A stretch of DNA of 64,000 nt from Paenibacillus sp. MAEPY2. GTDB lineage: Bacteria > Bacillota > Bacilli > Paenibacillales > Paenibacillaceae. The translations under genes were made by a program, and so were the position numbers. Of this stretch, positions 54,609-63,554 are shown piece after piece. The first letter of the stretch is position 1, and the number at the start of each line of letters is the position of its first letter. The stretch spans positions 1 to 64,000 of the forward strand of contig NZ_AWUK01000024.1 of assembly GCF_000499205.1 (NCBI RefSeq), written 5' to 3'. Under the pieces are notes generated by a model. That model was not told where the DNA came from and searched no databases. It was given only the letters and a program-made list of their open reading frames with translations.

Positions 54609-55658
54609 TTATGGATATACCGGCGTCATGTTCAGCCCGAGGTTCTCCTCCCATCCCATCATCAGGTTCATATTTTGAATGGCTTGCCCGGATGCACCTT
54701 TCACCAGGTTGTCAATGACCGAAATAATCGTCAAACGACCTGTACGAGGATCAGCTGCAAATCCGATATCACAATAGTTCGATCCGTACACTTCCTTCGT
54801 TGAAGGCCAGATCCCCGGCTCACGCACACGCACAAAAGGACGATTCTCATAATATTTGCGGTACAGATCAACGATTTCACGGTCACTGTGTTCGCCAATT
54901 AGATTGGCATACATCGTACTCATGATCCCACGCGTCATTGGCACCAGCTGCGTTGTGAATGTTACTGTGACTGGAGTTCCAGTGATATTGCCCAGCACTT
55001 GCTCAATTTCGGGAATATGCTGATGTTTATTGAGTTTGTATGCTTTGAAATTCTCATTCATTTCTGCATAATGATTCGTCAGACTTGTTCCCCGTCCCGC
55101 ACCCGATACTCCGGATTTGGCATCAATAATGATACTGGTAGGATCAATCCATCCTGCCTCAACAGCTGGAATTAATCCAAGTAACGTCGCCGTTGGGTAG
55201 CAGCCTGGGTTGGAAATAAAGTTCTTGCCCTTCACTTCGTCTCCATACACCTCTGCCATGCCATATACCGCTTGTTCCAACAATGAAGCAGATGGTGCAG
55301 GATGTTTATACCACTCTTCATACACCGTTCCATCCTTGAGTCTGAAATCTCCAGAGAGATCAATGACCTTAAGACCTTCTTCAAGCAGGCTTGGAACGAT
55401 CTTCGCACTTACACCAGACGGGGTTGCTGTGAACACCAGATCTGCACGACTTGCGATCTCAGCCGGATCTACGCCGTCGAGTGGCCTCAGAATCACGTCC
55501 GTCAAATGCGGGAATCCATCTGCGATGGACTCACCACTGCTGGATGAAGAGATTACCGAAGTAATTTCTACCTGCGGATGGTTCTGGAAAAAACGAATCA
55601 GTTCCACCCCGCCGTAGCCGGTGGAACCGACGATTGCCACTTTTAATTTGTTATTCAC
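54609..55658 (-). CDS. argC: N-acetyl-gamma-glutamyl-phosphate reductase
   Basis: NADPH-dependent reduction of N-acetylglutamyl phosphate. Rossmann motif VAIVGSTGYGGVEL at the N-terminus and the catalytic Cys in SNPGCYPTATLL near residue 150. It has 349 residues. The start is a GTG behind GGGGGAGCGAG. First gene of the arginine operon, under the promoter/operator candidate at 55752-55791. Confidence 0.97.
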   Translation of the reverse strand: MNNKLKVAIVGSTGYGGVELIRFFQNHPQVEITSVISSSSSGESIADGFPHLTDVILRPLDGVDPAEIASRADLVFTATPSGVSAKIVPSLLEEGLKVIDLSGDFRLKDGTVYEEWYKHPAPSASLLEQAVYGMAEVYGDEVKGKNFISNPGCYPTATLLGLIPAVEAGWIDPTSIIIDAKSGVSGAGRGTSLTNHYAEMNENFKAYKLNKHQHIPEIEQVLGNITGTPVTVTFTTQLVPMTRGIMSTMYANLIGEHSDREIVDLYRKYYENRPFVRVREPGIWPSTKEVYGSNYCDIGFAADPRTGRLTIISVIDNLVKGASGQAIQNMNLMMGWEENLGLNMTPVYP

Positions 55659-55989
55659 TCTCGCTCCCCCAATCCTGTTGTATGCGCTACTTATAACTGT
55701 TCTCCTGCCCTCAAGGGACGTTCATACAGCAATTCCGTCGCTTCTATGCATATTTGTGTATTATTATACAACTCTAGTTATATAAATACAACACTCTACC
55801 ATCAATTTAACACGGATAATGTTGTATCCTGAACATATCTTTCCAACATCTGCGGACGAACCCGTATACTTCTGCTAAAATACGTATTATAGGAAACATT
55901 ACAACCAGGGTCTATTTCATAATCAATCTATACGAGGAAGGGTTTATGAATGGATTCATGATGGTCATTATGAGACATGGGGGACTACA
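55659..55989. other. Divergent argC-cls promoter region
   Basis: This 331-base gap holds the argC promoter and ARG-box candidate (55752-55791). On the cls side TATTAT at 55885-55890 is a possible -10. No gene is supported. Confidence 0.6.
55752..55791 (-). promoter_or_regulatory. argC promoter with ARG-box-like operator
   Basis: On the minus strand TTGTAT (55786-55791), 17 bases and TATAAT (55763-55768). The -10 lies inside GTTGTATAATAATACACA, an imperfect palindrome similar to AT-rich AhrC/ArgR boxes. Binding there would block initiation. Confidence 0.5.
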
Positions 55990-57438
55990 GTGCATATCGA
56001 ATCCATTTTACTTGTTGTACTCCTGGGCCTGAATATTATTTTCGCAGCAGCGGTCGTTTTCTTCGAACGAAAGGATGCAAGTGCATCCTGGGCTTGGCTG
56101 CTCGTCTTGAACTTTATTCCGGTTTTCGGGTTTGTACTCTATCTATTAACAGGGCAAAATCTGACGCGCTACCGGCTTTTCCAGTGGAAAGAGCGCAAGA
56201 AGCTCGGGCTTGAAGAACGTATTGCCGCCCAGCTTGAACAACTGCAAGACAACCGAACACCATTCCGTAATCAAGCGACAGAGAGCAGTCAGGACATGAT
56301 TTATATGAACCTGAAGCAGAACGATGCTTTGTTGACCGAGGACAATGCGGTCGAGATTATTACCGACGGGACAGACAAATTCCAGCGGTTACTCGATGAT
56401 ATCGAAGCAGCGCAAGATCATGTTCATGTGCAATATTACATTTATAGGGGCGACCGACTCGGCAAAAGAATCCGGGATGCACTCATCCGCAAAGCGCGGG
56501 AAGGTGTCAAAGTTCGTTTGCTGTATGACGCGCTGGGCTCGCGGCGGGTATCCAAACGATTTTTCAAAGAATTACGCGAAGCAGGCGGTTTGGTTGAAGT
56601 CTTTTTCCCATCCAAATTCAGTCTGATTAACCTACGTATGAATTACCGAAATCATCGTAAAATCGTTATTATTGACGGTAACCTTGGATATACAGGCGGG
56701 TTTAATGTAGGGGATGAATATCTCGGCTTGAATTCCAAGTTCGGATACTGGCGCGATACGCATTTGCGTATTCAGGGTAATGCTGTTCATGCTCTTCAGA
56801 CCCGTTTTCTTCTCGATTGGAATGAAGCGTCCAAGCAGCATGATACCCCTTATGTTCCGGCGCATTTCCCTCATATTGAGGGGACAGGAACAACTGCGAT
56901 GCAGATTGTATCCAGCGGACCAGATGCTGAGACAGAGCACATCAAAAACAGTTATCTGAAAATGATCAATGGTGCCAAACACTCCATTCTCATACAGACG
57001 CCTTATTTTATCCCGGACGCCAGTGTATTCGAAGCCATTCGTCTTGCGTGCCTGTCAGGGATTGATGTTCGCATTATGATTCCCAATAAACCGGATCACG
57101 CCTTCGTATACTGGGCCACGCTGTCTTATATCGGTGAGTTGTTAAAAGTGGGGGCAACTGTATTTATATACGATAACGGCTTTATTCATGCCAAAACGCT
57201 CATTATCGACAGTATGGTCGCATCCGTGGGAACCGCTAATATTGATTACCGCAGCTTCCGCCTGAACTTTGAGGTAAATGCATTTATGTATGACGAAGCA
57301 ATTGCGACTGCTCTTGTGCAGACGTTTGAGCATGATCTTCTTGTATCCCGTGAGATGACGCTTGATGAATACAATAAACGCAGTGTGAAGATCAAATTTA
57401 AAGAAGCGATTTCTCGTCTGCTGTCTCCGATTCTGTAG
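55990..57438 (+). CDS. cls: Cardiolipin synthase
   Basis: The 482-residue phospholipase D-superfamily enzyme joins two phosphatidylglycerols. Two N-terminal helices (residues 1-55) are followed by two HKD motifs: NHRKIVIIDGNLGYTGG near 220 and FIHAKTLIIDSMVASVGT near 400. Start is a GTG at 55990; the upstream GGGGGAC serves as ribosome site. The length and motifs match ClsA/YwnE-type enzymes. It ends at a strong terminator. Confidence 0.94.
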   Translation: MHIESILLVVLLGLNIIFAAAVVFFERKDASASWAWLLVLNFIPVFGFVLYLLTGQNLTRYRLFQWKERKKLGLEERIAAQLEQLQDNRTPFRNQATESSQDMIYMNLKQNDALLTEDNAVEIITDGTDKFQRLLDDIEAAQDHVHVQYYIYRGDRLGKRIRDALIRKAREGVKVRLLYDALGSRRVSKRFFKELREAGGLVEVFFPSKFSLINLRMNYRNHRKIVIIDGNLGYTGGFNVGDEYLGLNSKFGYWRDTHLRIQGNAVHALQTRFLLDWNEASKQHDTPYVPAHFPHIEGTGTTAMQIVSSGPDAETEHIKNSYLKMINGAKHSILIQTPYFIPDASVFEAIRLACLSGIDVRIMIPNKPDHAFVYWATLSYIGELLKVGATVFIYDNGFIHAKTLIIDSMVASVGTANIDYRSFRLNFEVNAFMYDEAIATALVQTFEHDLLVSREMTLDEYNKRSVKIKFKEAISRLLSPIL

Positions 57439-57498
57439 ATATAATAGTGATAGTAGATATACAGTAAGTAGTACAGTGATTTTCGTTCAAAAGACAAA

Positions 57499-57556
57499 AC
57501 AAAAAGCAAGTACTTCCTTTCCAGCCATGTCTGGTGGAGAAGTACCTGCTTTTTTT
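57499..57556. terminator. Terminator between cls and the YitT gene
   Basis: AAAAAGCAAGTACTTC pairs with GAAGTACCTGCTTTTTTT around an inner CCAG/CTGG hairpin; T runs on both strands. Confidence 0.86.
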
Positions 57557-57659
57557 AGATTTATATGCTTACTCTTGTTAGTTAAACGAACTGCTTAAAC
57601 TGCTCTCTGTTATCACGTGAATGTTAAGTTTAATTTATAAATTGCCTACTCGCTGTACC

Positions 57660-58565
57660 TCACACTTCCTCACGCTTAAAACCTTCACCCAATACTTCAT
57701 GCGCATTGCTAATAATGACAAAAGCCCCCGGGTCAACGGACCGTATCAAGGCTTTCAGTCTCGGCACCTCATTCTGTCCAACGACCACCATCAGAACGGT
57801 TCGCTGATCGTCGGTGTAGCCACCTTTTGCCTCCAGCTTCGTCAGTCCGCGATCCAGATCATCCAGAATCACCTTCGTAATCGGTTCGGTCTGGTTGGAT
57901 ATAATGTAAGCTACCTTCGAGTAACCAAGCCCCATCTCGACGGCATCAATGACTTTTCCGGTAACGTATAACCCGATTAGAGCAAAAAGCGACTGTTCCA
58001 ATGACAGTACAAAGGCAGCCATAATAATAACTGTAGCATCCATCATCACGACGCAAAGAGAATAACTTAGCCCACTATATTTTTGTACAATCCTGGCAAG
58101 AATGCTCATGCCCCCTGTTGAACCTCTCCCCCGATAGACAATCCCAATCCCGAGACCAACCCCAATTCCTCCATAGAGTGAACCGAGCAGTGGATTCGTT
58201 GTTGGAATCGCCCAATCTTTCGTGAGAAATACGAACAAAGGCAGAACGATACTGCCAAGCACTGAACGGATACCATACTGCTTGCCAATCAGGAGAAAAC
58301 CCGCGATCAGAAGTGGAATATTAATAGCCCACTGAGTGTATGCCGGCTCAAGCCCCAGCCATTGTTTGCCTAATATTGATAACCCGGAAACCCCACCTGA
58401 AGCAATCTGATTCGGAAGTAAAAATAAATTAAAGGCCACGGCAATCAAAAACGAACCTAATATGATGGATACGGTATCCACGACGTTTCTCCATGGACCG
58501 TTCAGGGGAATGAGGGTAGTTAGCCTCTTCTTGCGGTTATTGTGTAAATGCTGTTGCTGCTGCAT
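57660..58565 (-). CDS. YitT family membrane protein (DUF161/DUF2179)
   Basis: The 301-residue product has five to six membrane helices (about residues 25-215, including the GGVSGLSILG and YRGRGSTGGMSILARI conserved loops). A cytoplasmic DUF2179 domain covers about 220-295 (RGLTKLEAKGGYTDDQRTVLMVV). In B. subtilis, yvjA of the same family lies beside prfB, so this is probably its counterpart. Function unknown. The ATG follows AGGAGAG. Confidence 0.88.
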   Translation of the reverse strand: MQQQQHLHNNRKKRLTTLIPLNGPWRNVVDTVSIILGSFLIAVAFNLFLLPNQIASGGVSGLSILGKQWLGLEPAYTQWAINIPLLIAGFLLIGKQYGIRSVLGSIVLPLFVFLTKDWAIPTTNPLLGSLYGGIGVGLGIGIVYRGRGSTGGMSILARIVQKYSGLSYSLCVVMMDATVIIMAAFVLSLEQSLFALIGLYVTGKVIDAVEMGLGYSKVAYIISNQTEPITKVILDDLDRGLTKLEAKGGYTDDQRTVLMVVVGQNEVPRLKALIRSVDPGAFVIISNAHEVLGEGFKREEV

Positions 58566-58598
58566 GTCATCGTGCTCTCCTTTTTTGTATATATGCTC

Positions 58599-58661
58599 AA
58601 AAAAAAGCCCCTGTATATACCCAGCATACGCCTACACGTATCGGGTCTATACAGGAACTTT
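58599..58661 (-). terminator. prfB terminator
   Basis: Minus-strand AGTTCCTGTATAGACCC...GGGTATATACAGGGGC followed by eight T. It lies a few bases after the prfB stop. Confidence 0.8.
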
Positions 58662-58664
58662 TGA

Positions 58665-59778
58665 TTAATCGGTTTCTACTTTAATCTGGCTGCGCAAATA
58701 ACCGTCGATGAATCCATCGAGGTCGCCATCCATTACTGCACCAGTGTTTCCCGTCTCTACGCTCGTACGGTGATCCTTTACCATACTATAGGGATGGAAT
58801 ACATAGGAGCGAATCTGGCTACCCCACGCAATATCCGACTGTTCTCCTCGGATTTCGTCCAGATGCTGTTTTTGTTCTTCAATTTTACGTTCATACAATT
58901 TGGAACGAAGCATCGTCATCGCCCGCTCACGGTTCTTGATCTGTGAACGTTCATTCTGACACGTTACCACCACACCAGTTGGAAGGTGAGTGATCCGTAC
59001 GGCTGAGTCGGTGGTATTGATATGCTGTCCACCCGCACCGCTCGCACGATACGTATCGATCTTAAGATCTTCTGTTCGAATATCCAATTCAATCGTGTCA
59101 TCAATCTCAGGAACCACATCACAGGATACGAAGGAAGTATGCCTGCGTCCTGAGGAGTCAAAAGGTGAGATTCGCACCAATCGGTGGACACCCTTTTCGG
59201 CTTTCAGATACCCATAAGCATTATGCCCCTTGATGGATAATGTGACACTCTTGATTCCAGCCTCATCTCCTGCCAGATAATCCAGCACCTCAACCTTGAA
59301 GCCACGCTTCTCGGCCCAGCGTGTGTACATCCGCATCAGCATCTGTCCCCAGTCCTGTGACTCGGTACCACCAGCACCCGGGTGAAGCTCCAGAATCGCA
59401 TTCATCTTGTCATACGGTTGATTCAGTAGAAGCTGTAGCTCGAACTCTTCTACCTTTCTCACGATGGCTGTCACACTGTTACCGATCTCCACAGCCAGAT
59501 CATCGTCGCCTTCTTCGTCAGCCAGTTCTGCCATCATGACCGCATCGTCATAATCCTGCTGCAGCTTGGTGTACTGGTCCACAGAACCCTTCACCGCGTT
59601 TAGCTCAGCGATTAAGGCTTGTGCCTTATCATTATCATCCCAGAAATCCGGGGCGGACATCTTCACTTCGAAGTTCTCAATCATCTCTTGCTTGAGATCT
59701 AAGTCAAAGAGACCCCCTAAGATTTGTTAGTTTCTTGCCTATTTCACGCAGGTCCTGCTTCACGCTTGGATCGATCAT
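58665..59778 (-). CDS. prfB: Peptide chain release factor 2 (needs programmed +1 frameshift)
   Basis: RF2 recognises UGA and UAA stops. Codons 1-24 run from the ATG at 59778 (behind GAGGAATT) to CTT, then an in-frame TGA at 59704-59706. Shifting +1 at CTT-TGA-C continues as DLDLKQEMIEN to the stop at 58665, giving 370 residues. AGGGGG just upstream acts as the internal Shine-Dalgarno-like stimulator. The GGQ motif is present (SGAGGQHINTTDS), and the stop-recognition region SPFDSSGRR. Translating only 58665-59684 would drop the first 30 residues. Neighbours YitT gene and secA match the B. subtilis order. Confidence 0.97.
59700..59718 (-). promoter_or_regulatory. prfB programmed +1 frameshift site
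   Basis: Minus-strand AGGGGGTCTCTTTGACTTA: SD-like AGGGGG, slippery CTT, in-frame TGA stop followed by C. This is the classical RF2 autoregulation: low RF2 stalls at UGA and favours the shift. Confidence 0.95.
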
Positions 59779-60206
59779 GTGCAATTCCTCTTTTCATTAA
59801 GATAAGCTCCCCGCATCCAGGGCATTCCTCCAGATCAAGTATCTGATGCTTCACCTTGGAGTCTCGGTCACCTTTATATCGGCAATCCTCTTCTCCATGA
59901 TCATGGTCACATAGTTATAACTATGCACCAATTACAGGTTATGCATCCTTCACTTGATCATTTGGAATACCCGGCTGCAAGGAGCCGTTCAAGTCATTCT
60001 ATTTAAGTTGAGCCAAAGAATATTTACACTTACCACTCCGATGACAGAACAACCTTCCGATCGCTGTTATCCCCAGATTTTTTGATTTCCTTTTTCAAAG
60101 GTGAAAATCCGGGGATAAAGGCGAACGCTTCGCTTCTCCAGCTTATTTCTGTCCTCTACGTTCTCATGTAAATGTATAGTTCAACTTATATATAAGAATC
60201 CTTTGA
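59779..60206. other. secA-prfB gap
   Basis: This 428-base gap holds palindrome copy 4 (60004-60190) and the prfB leader (59779-60003), in which I see no clear promoter or gene. Confidence 0.7.
60004..60190 (+). repeat. Dispersed intergenic palindrome, copy 4 (secA-prfB gap)
   Basis: The most complete copy. Outer arms TAAGTTGA...ATTTACA and TGTAAAT...TCAACTTA; inner arms GCTGTTATCCCCAGATTTT and AAAATCCGGGGATAAAGGC. It starts just after the secA stop on the minus strand. Confidence 0.87.
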
Positions 60207-62711
60207 CTACTCTTGACCGTGGCAGTGTTTGAACTTTTTGCCGCTACCACATGGACAAGCATCGTTACGGCCGATTTGGTCAGACACTTTTACCGGACGT
60301 TTCTCCGTAGGTTCGCCGCTTGTTGAGATCTGACTTTCGTCAACAACCGCTTGACGCTCCTGGTTGCTCTCGATTTGTGCTCTCATCACATAGGTCGCCA
60401 CTTCTTCCTGAATCGAAGCAATCATCTGATGGAACATTTCGAAGCCTTCGAACTGGTACTCACGCAGTGGATCTGTACCGCCGTAGGCACGAAGGTGGAT
60501 ACCTTGACGCAATTGATCCATCGCATCAATATGATCCATCCATTTGCTATCAACTGCGCGGAGCACAACTACTTTCTCGAATTCACGAACCATCTCTTCA
60601 CCGATTCGCTCTTCACGTGCATTGTACTTGTTCTGAACTTTCTCAAACAGGTAGTCGATAATCTCTTCTGCTTCCTTGCCCCACAGGTCATCCTTCGTTA
60701 CTGAGCCTTCATCCAGCAATTTGCTGTTCATGTAGTCAGCAACTTCTTGAAGTTCCCAGTTTTCCGGGATATCGTCACTGCAATGAGCTTCCACGATACG
60801 TTCAATGGAAGGTTTGATCATATCCATAACGATCTGTTTGATATTCTCGGACTCAAGCACCTCGCGGCGCTGTTTATATATAATTTCACGTTGTTGGTTC
60901 ATGACATCATCATATTGGAGAACGACTTTACGTACGTCAAAGTTATTACCTTCAACCCGTTTTTGTGCCGACTCTACCGCACGGGTAATCATCCGGCTCT
61001 CAATCGGTTGGTCTTCTTCAAAACCAAGGCGTTCCATCATGTTCAGTACATTGTCTGCACCGAAACGTTTCATCAGCTCATCACCCAGTGACAGGTAGAA
61101 CTGTGTGGAACCCGGGTCACCCTGTCGTCCTGCACGTCCACGCAGCTGGTTATCAATCCGGCGAGATTCATGACGCTCTGTACCGATGATGTGAAGACCG
61201 CCCACTTCAGCGACACCTTCGCCCAGGATAATATCTGTACCCCGTCCAGCCATGTTAGTTGCAATCGTCACCGCTCCTGCTTGACCTGCACCTGAGATGA
61301 TTTCCGCTTCTTCAGCGTGGTACTTGGCATTCAATACCTGGTGTCTGATTCCACGGCGTTTCAGCATGTCCGAAAGACGCTCGGAGTTCTCAATCGATAC
61401 CGTACCAACCAGAACTGGCTGGTTCTTGCTGTGACGTTCCACGATTTCTTCCACAACCGCTTTGAACTTGCCATCAATGCTCTTGTACACCACATCAGCC
61501 ATATCATCCCGTTTGTTCGGACGGTTCGTTGGGATCTGCAATACTTCGAGACCGTAGATTTTTTTGAACTCTTCTTCCTCGGTCTTCGCTGTACCCGTCA
61601 TTCCCGCAAGCTTGCGGTACATCCGGAAATAGTTCTGGAATGTAATTGTAGCAAGAGTCATGCTCTCGTTCTGTACTTCAATGCCTTCTTTGGCTTCAAT
61701 CGCTTGGTGCAATCCATCGCTATAACGACGTCCTGCCATCAAACGGCCTGTGAACTCATCGACGATCAGTACTTCTTCATCACTCACCACGTAGTCAACG
61801 TCACGACGCATGATTACGTTCGCTTTCAATCCCTGTACGATGTGATGGTTGAGCGTAACATTGGCATGATCATACAAGTTTTCGATACCAAATGCTTTCT
61901 CTGCTTTTGCCACACCCGCTTCAGTCAGCGCTACGGATTTCACCTTGATGTCAACCGTAAAGTCTTCTTCTGGAACCAAACGTTTCACAAAACGGTCAGC
62001 TGCATAATACAGGTCCGTTGATTTCTGAGCTTGTCCGGAAATGATCAAAGGCGTACGTGCCTCATCGACCAGAATGGAGTCCACTTCATCAATGATACAG
62101 AAGAACAATGGACGTTGTACCATCTGCTCTTTGTAGAGCACCATGTTGTCACGCAGATAGTCAAAGCCAAATTCATTATTGGTTCCGTACGTAATATCAC
62201 ATGCATAAGCATGTTGTTTCAAAGCATGGTCCATACCGCTCAGGTTAACCCCAACCGTCATGCCCATGAATTCATAAATTTGTCCCATTTCCTGGCTATC
62301 CCGTTGAGCCAAATAATCATTGACCGTTACCACGTGTACACCTTTGGACATCAATGCATTCAGGTATACCGGGAGTGTTCCTACCAATGTCTTACCTTCA
62401 CCCGTTTTCATCTCTGAAATCCGGCCTTCATGCAAAGCAATGCCTCCGAGCATCTGTACGTCATAGTGACGTTTGCCCAATACACGACGCGATGCCTCAC
62501 GTACGGTTGCAAATGCCTCAGGAAGAAGTTCATCTGTTGTTTCTCCCTTTTCAATGCGGGCACGGAATTCATCCGTTTTGGCTTTCAGTTGGTCATCAGA
62601 CAATGCCTGAAGTTGTGGTTCCAGTTTATTGATCACATCGACCGTCTTCATCAGACGTTTAACATCACGTTCGTTCATGTCGCCGAAGATCTTTTTGACA
62701 AGTCCTAGCAT
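60207..62711 (-). CDS. secA: Preprotein translocase ATPase SecA
   Basis: The 834-residue ATPase drives protein export through SecYEG. Walker A is EMKTGEGKTL (near residue 100), Walker B is FCIIDEVDSILVDEART, the preprotein cross-linking region follows, and motif VI-like GRAGRQGDPG is present. The zinc-binding SEC-C tail is complete (NDACPCGSGKKFKHC). The start is the ATG at 62711 (MLGLVKKIF), after AAAGGGG; the longer frame adds 16 unlikely residues. A candidate promoter at 62955-62982 gives a leader of about 240 bases. Confidence 0.98.
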   Translation of the reverse strand: MLGLVKKIFGDMNERDVKRLMKTVDVINKLEPQLQALSDDQLKAKTDEFRARIEKGETTDELLPEAFATVREASRRVLGKRHYDVQMLGGIALHEGRISEMKTGEGKTLVGTLPVYLNALMSKGVHVVTVNDYLAQRDSQEMGQIYEFMGMTVGVNLSGMDHALKQHAYACDITYGTNNEFGFDYLRDNMVLYKEQMVQRPLFFCIIDEVDSILVDEARTPLIISGQAQKSTDLYYAADRFVKRLVPEEDFTVDIKVKSVALTEAGVAKAEKAFGIENLYDHANVTLNHHIVQGLKANVIMRRDVDYVVSDEEVLIVDEFTGRLMAGRRYSDGLHQAIEAKEGIEVQNESMTLATITFQNYFRMYRKLAGMTGTAKTEEEEFKKIYGLEVLQIPTNRPNKRDDMADVVYKSIDGKFKAVVEEIVERHSKNQPVLVGTVSIENSERLSDMLKRRGIRHQVLNAKYHAEEAEIISGAGQAGAVTIATNMAGRGTDIILGEGVAEVGGLHIIGTERHESRRIDNQLRGRAGRQGDPGSTQFYLSLGDELMKRFGADNVLNMMERLGFEEDQPIESRMITRAVESAQKRVEGNNFDVRKVVLQYDDVMNQQREIIYKQRREVLESENIKQIVMDMIKPSIERIVEAHCSDDIPENWELQEVADYMNSKLLDEGSVTKDDLWGKEAEEIIDYLFEKVQNKYNAREERIGEEMVREFEKVVVLRAVDSKWMDHIDAMDQLRQGIHLRAYGGTDPLREYQFEGFEMFHQMIASIQEEVATYVMRAQIESNQERQAVVDESQISTSGEPTEKRPVKVSDQIGRNDACPCGSGKKFKHCHGQE

Positions 62712-62869
62712 GGTATACCCCTTTCGTGCAAAACAGAATAGACCCCCTGCTGCCGCCACGCGACACCATCGGATGGATAAGAATCCACTTGCCCGGGGGT
62801 GACAAACGATATAAGTAATAATATGGATGAATCAACTCCAGGCTTGCCAAGGTTCCTCATGAAGCTGAT

Positions 62870-62915
62870 TCGGTATTCAACCGGATCCGGTTATTAGAAA
62901 TAAGCCGAATACCGA
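62870..62915 (-). promoter_or_regulatory. Hairpin in the secA leader
   Basis: TCGGTATTC (62870-62878) pairs with GAATACCGA (62907-62915). The 28-base loop itself contains the palindrome CCGGATCCGG and a TTATT-AGA-AATAA hairpin. It lies about 160 bases before the secA start and has no T run. Confidence 0.5.
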
Positions 62916-62954
62916 GCCTTATGAATCATGTTCATGGTGCTGTGCCTGTCATTG

Positions 62955-62982
62955 ATTATGATTAGCGATCATTCGTTGACAA
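62955..62982 (-). promoter_or_regulatory. Candidate secA promoter
   Basis: Minus-strand TTGTCA (62977-62982), 16 bases, CATAAT (62955-62960); each hexamer matches the SigA consensus at five of six positions. Confidence 0.55.
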
Positions 62983-63370
62983 TTCCTCATCAGGACAATG
63001 ATTCTCTTGCATAAATTGTAACAGTTTGTAAGGGTCGCCGCAACACGCCATGACACACTTCTTTGAACTTTCGAAGCCTCTCCGATGGAGTTTAAGTGCA
63101 AAAAATCATAGTCGTTAGCGGAAGCCCTTGATTCTATCATTTCATTTTCCAGTTAGATAAGCCATGTTAACGAATTTTGGTGGTAAATTTGGATTAAAAT
63201 CTCAATGTTGAGAAAAAGAACATATCCTCAGTAACATTTCCGTGAGTATTTGAAATTTGGTATTCTTCATTGCACGGATTTGTCTCATTCCTACTATATA
63301 TTAGACGCAGTAGCATGGGAAATAGTTTCACAATCTTGCCCCAGCGACTTTTTTCCAGCCCGACAACGCA

Positions 63371-63406
63371 CAAAAGAGCCCCATCCCATAAAGGATGGAG
63401 GCTCTT
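63371..63406 (-). terminator. hpf terminator
   Basis: Minus-strand AAGAGCCTCCATCC-TTTAT-GGATGGGGCTCTT followed by TTGTG. It lies about 150 bases after the hpf stop. Confidence 0.8.
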
Positions 63407-63554
63407 GTTAGTTTAATCCAATACAGGAAGCTGAGATGTCCCTGTGTTCATTCGCTATCAGTTAAGAAATTATTTTTCAATTCAATAGTTTAGTTACTAA
63501 ACCAGGTTAGTGTACTAAATCAGTGCATTAGGTCAGTCAATTACACTGACTCCA

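Larger units (their letters stand above)
62712..63554. other. secA leader and hpf-secA spacer
   Basis: This 843-base stretch contains the secA leader hairpin (62870-62915), secA promoter (62955-62982) and hpf terminator (63371-63406). From 62983 to 63370 I see AT-rich sequence without a convincing gene; the 63-codon frame at 62949-63140 has no recognised features. Confidence 0.6.

Noticed and set aside
58665..59684. prfB as a complete 339-codon gene starting at 59684
   Set aside because: The upstream 24 codons, the SD-like AGGGGG and the CTTTGAC site show a frameshifted start at 59778.
16257..60190. Palindrome copies as insertion sequences
   Set aside because: No transposase frame within or near any copy, and no target-site duplications could be recognised. 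A MITE origin stays possible but is not supported here.
61317..62021. 234-codon plus-strand frame
   Set aside because: Antisense to secA, whose reading frame and motifs are unambiguous.
62949..63140. 63-codon frame in the secA leader as a SecM-like stall peptide
   Set aside because: No signal sequence or stall-like C-terminus, no good ribosome site, and it lies across the likely promoter rather than downstream of it.
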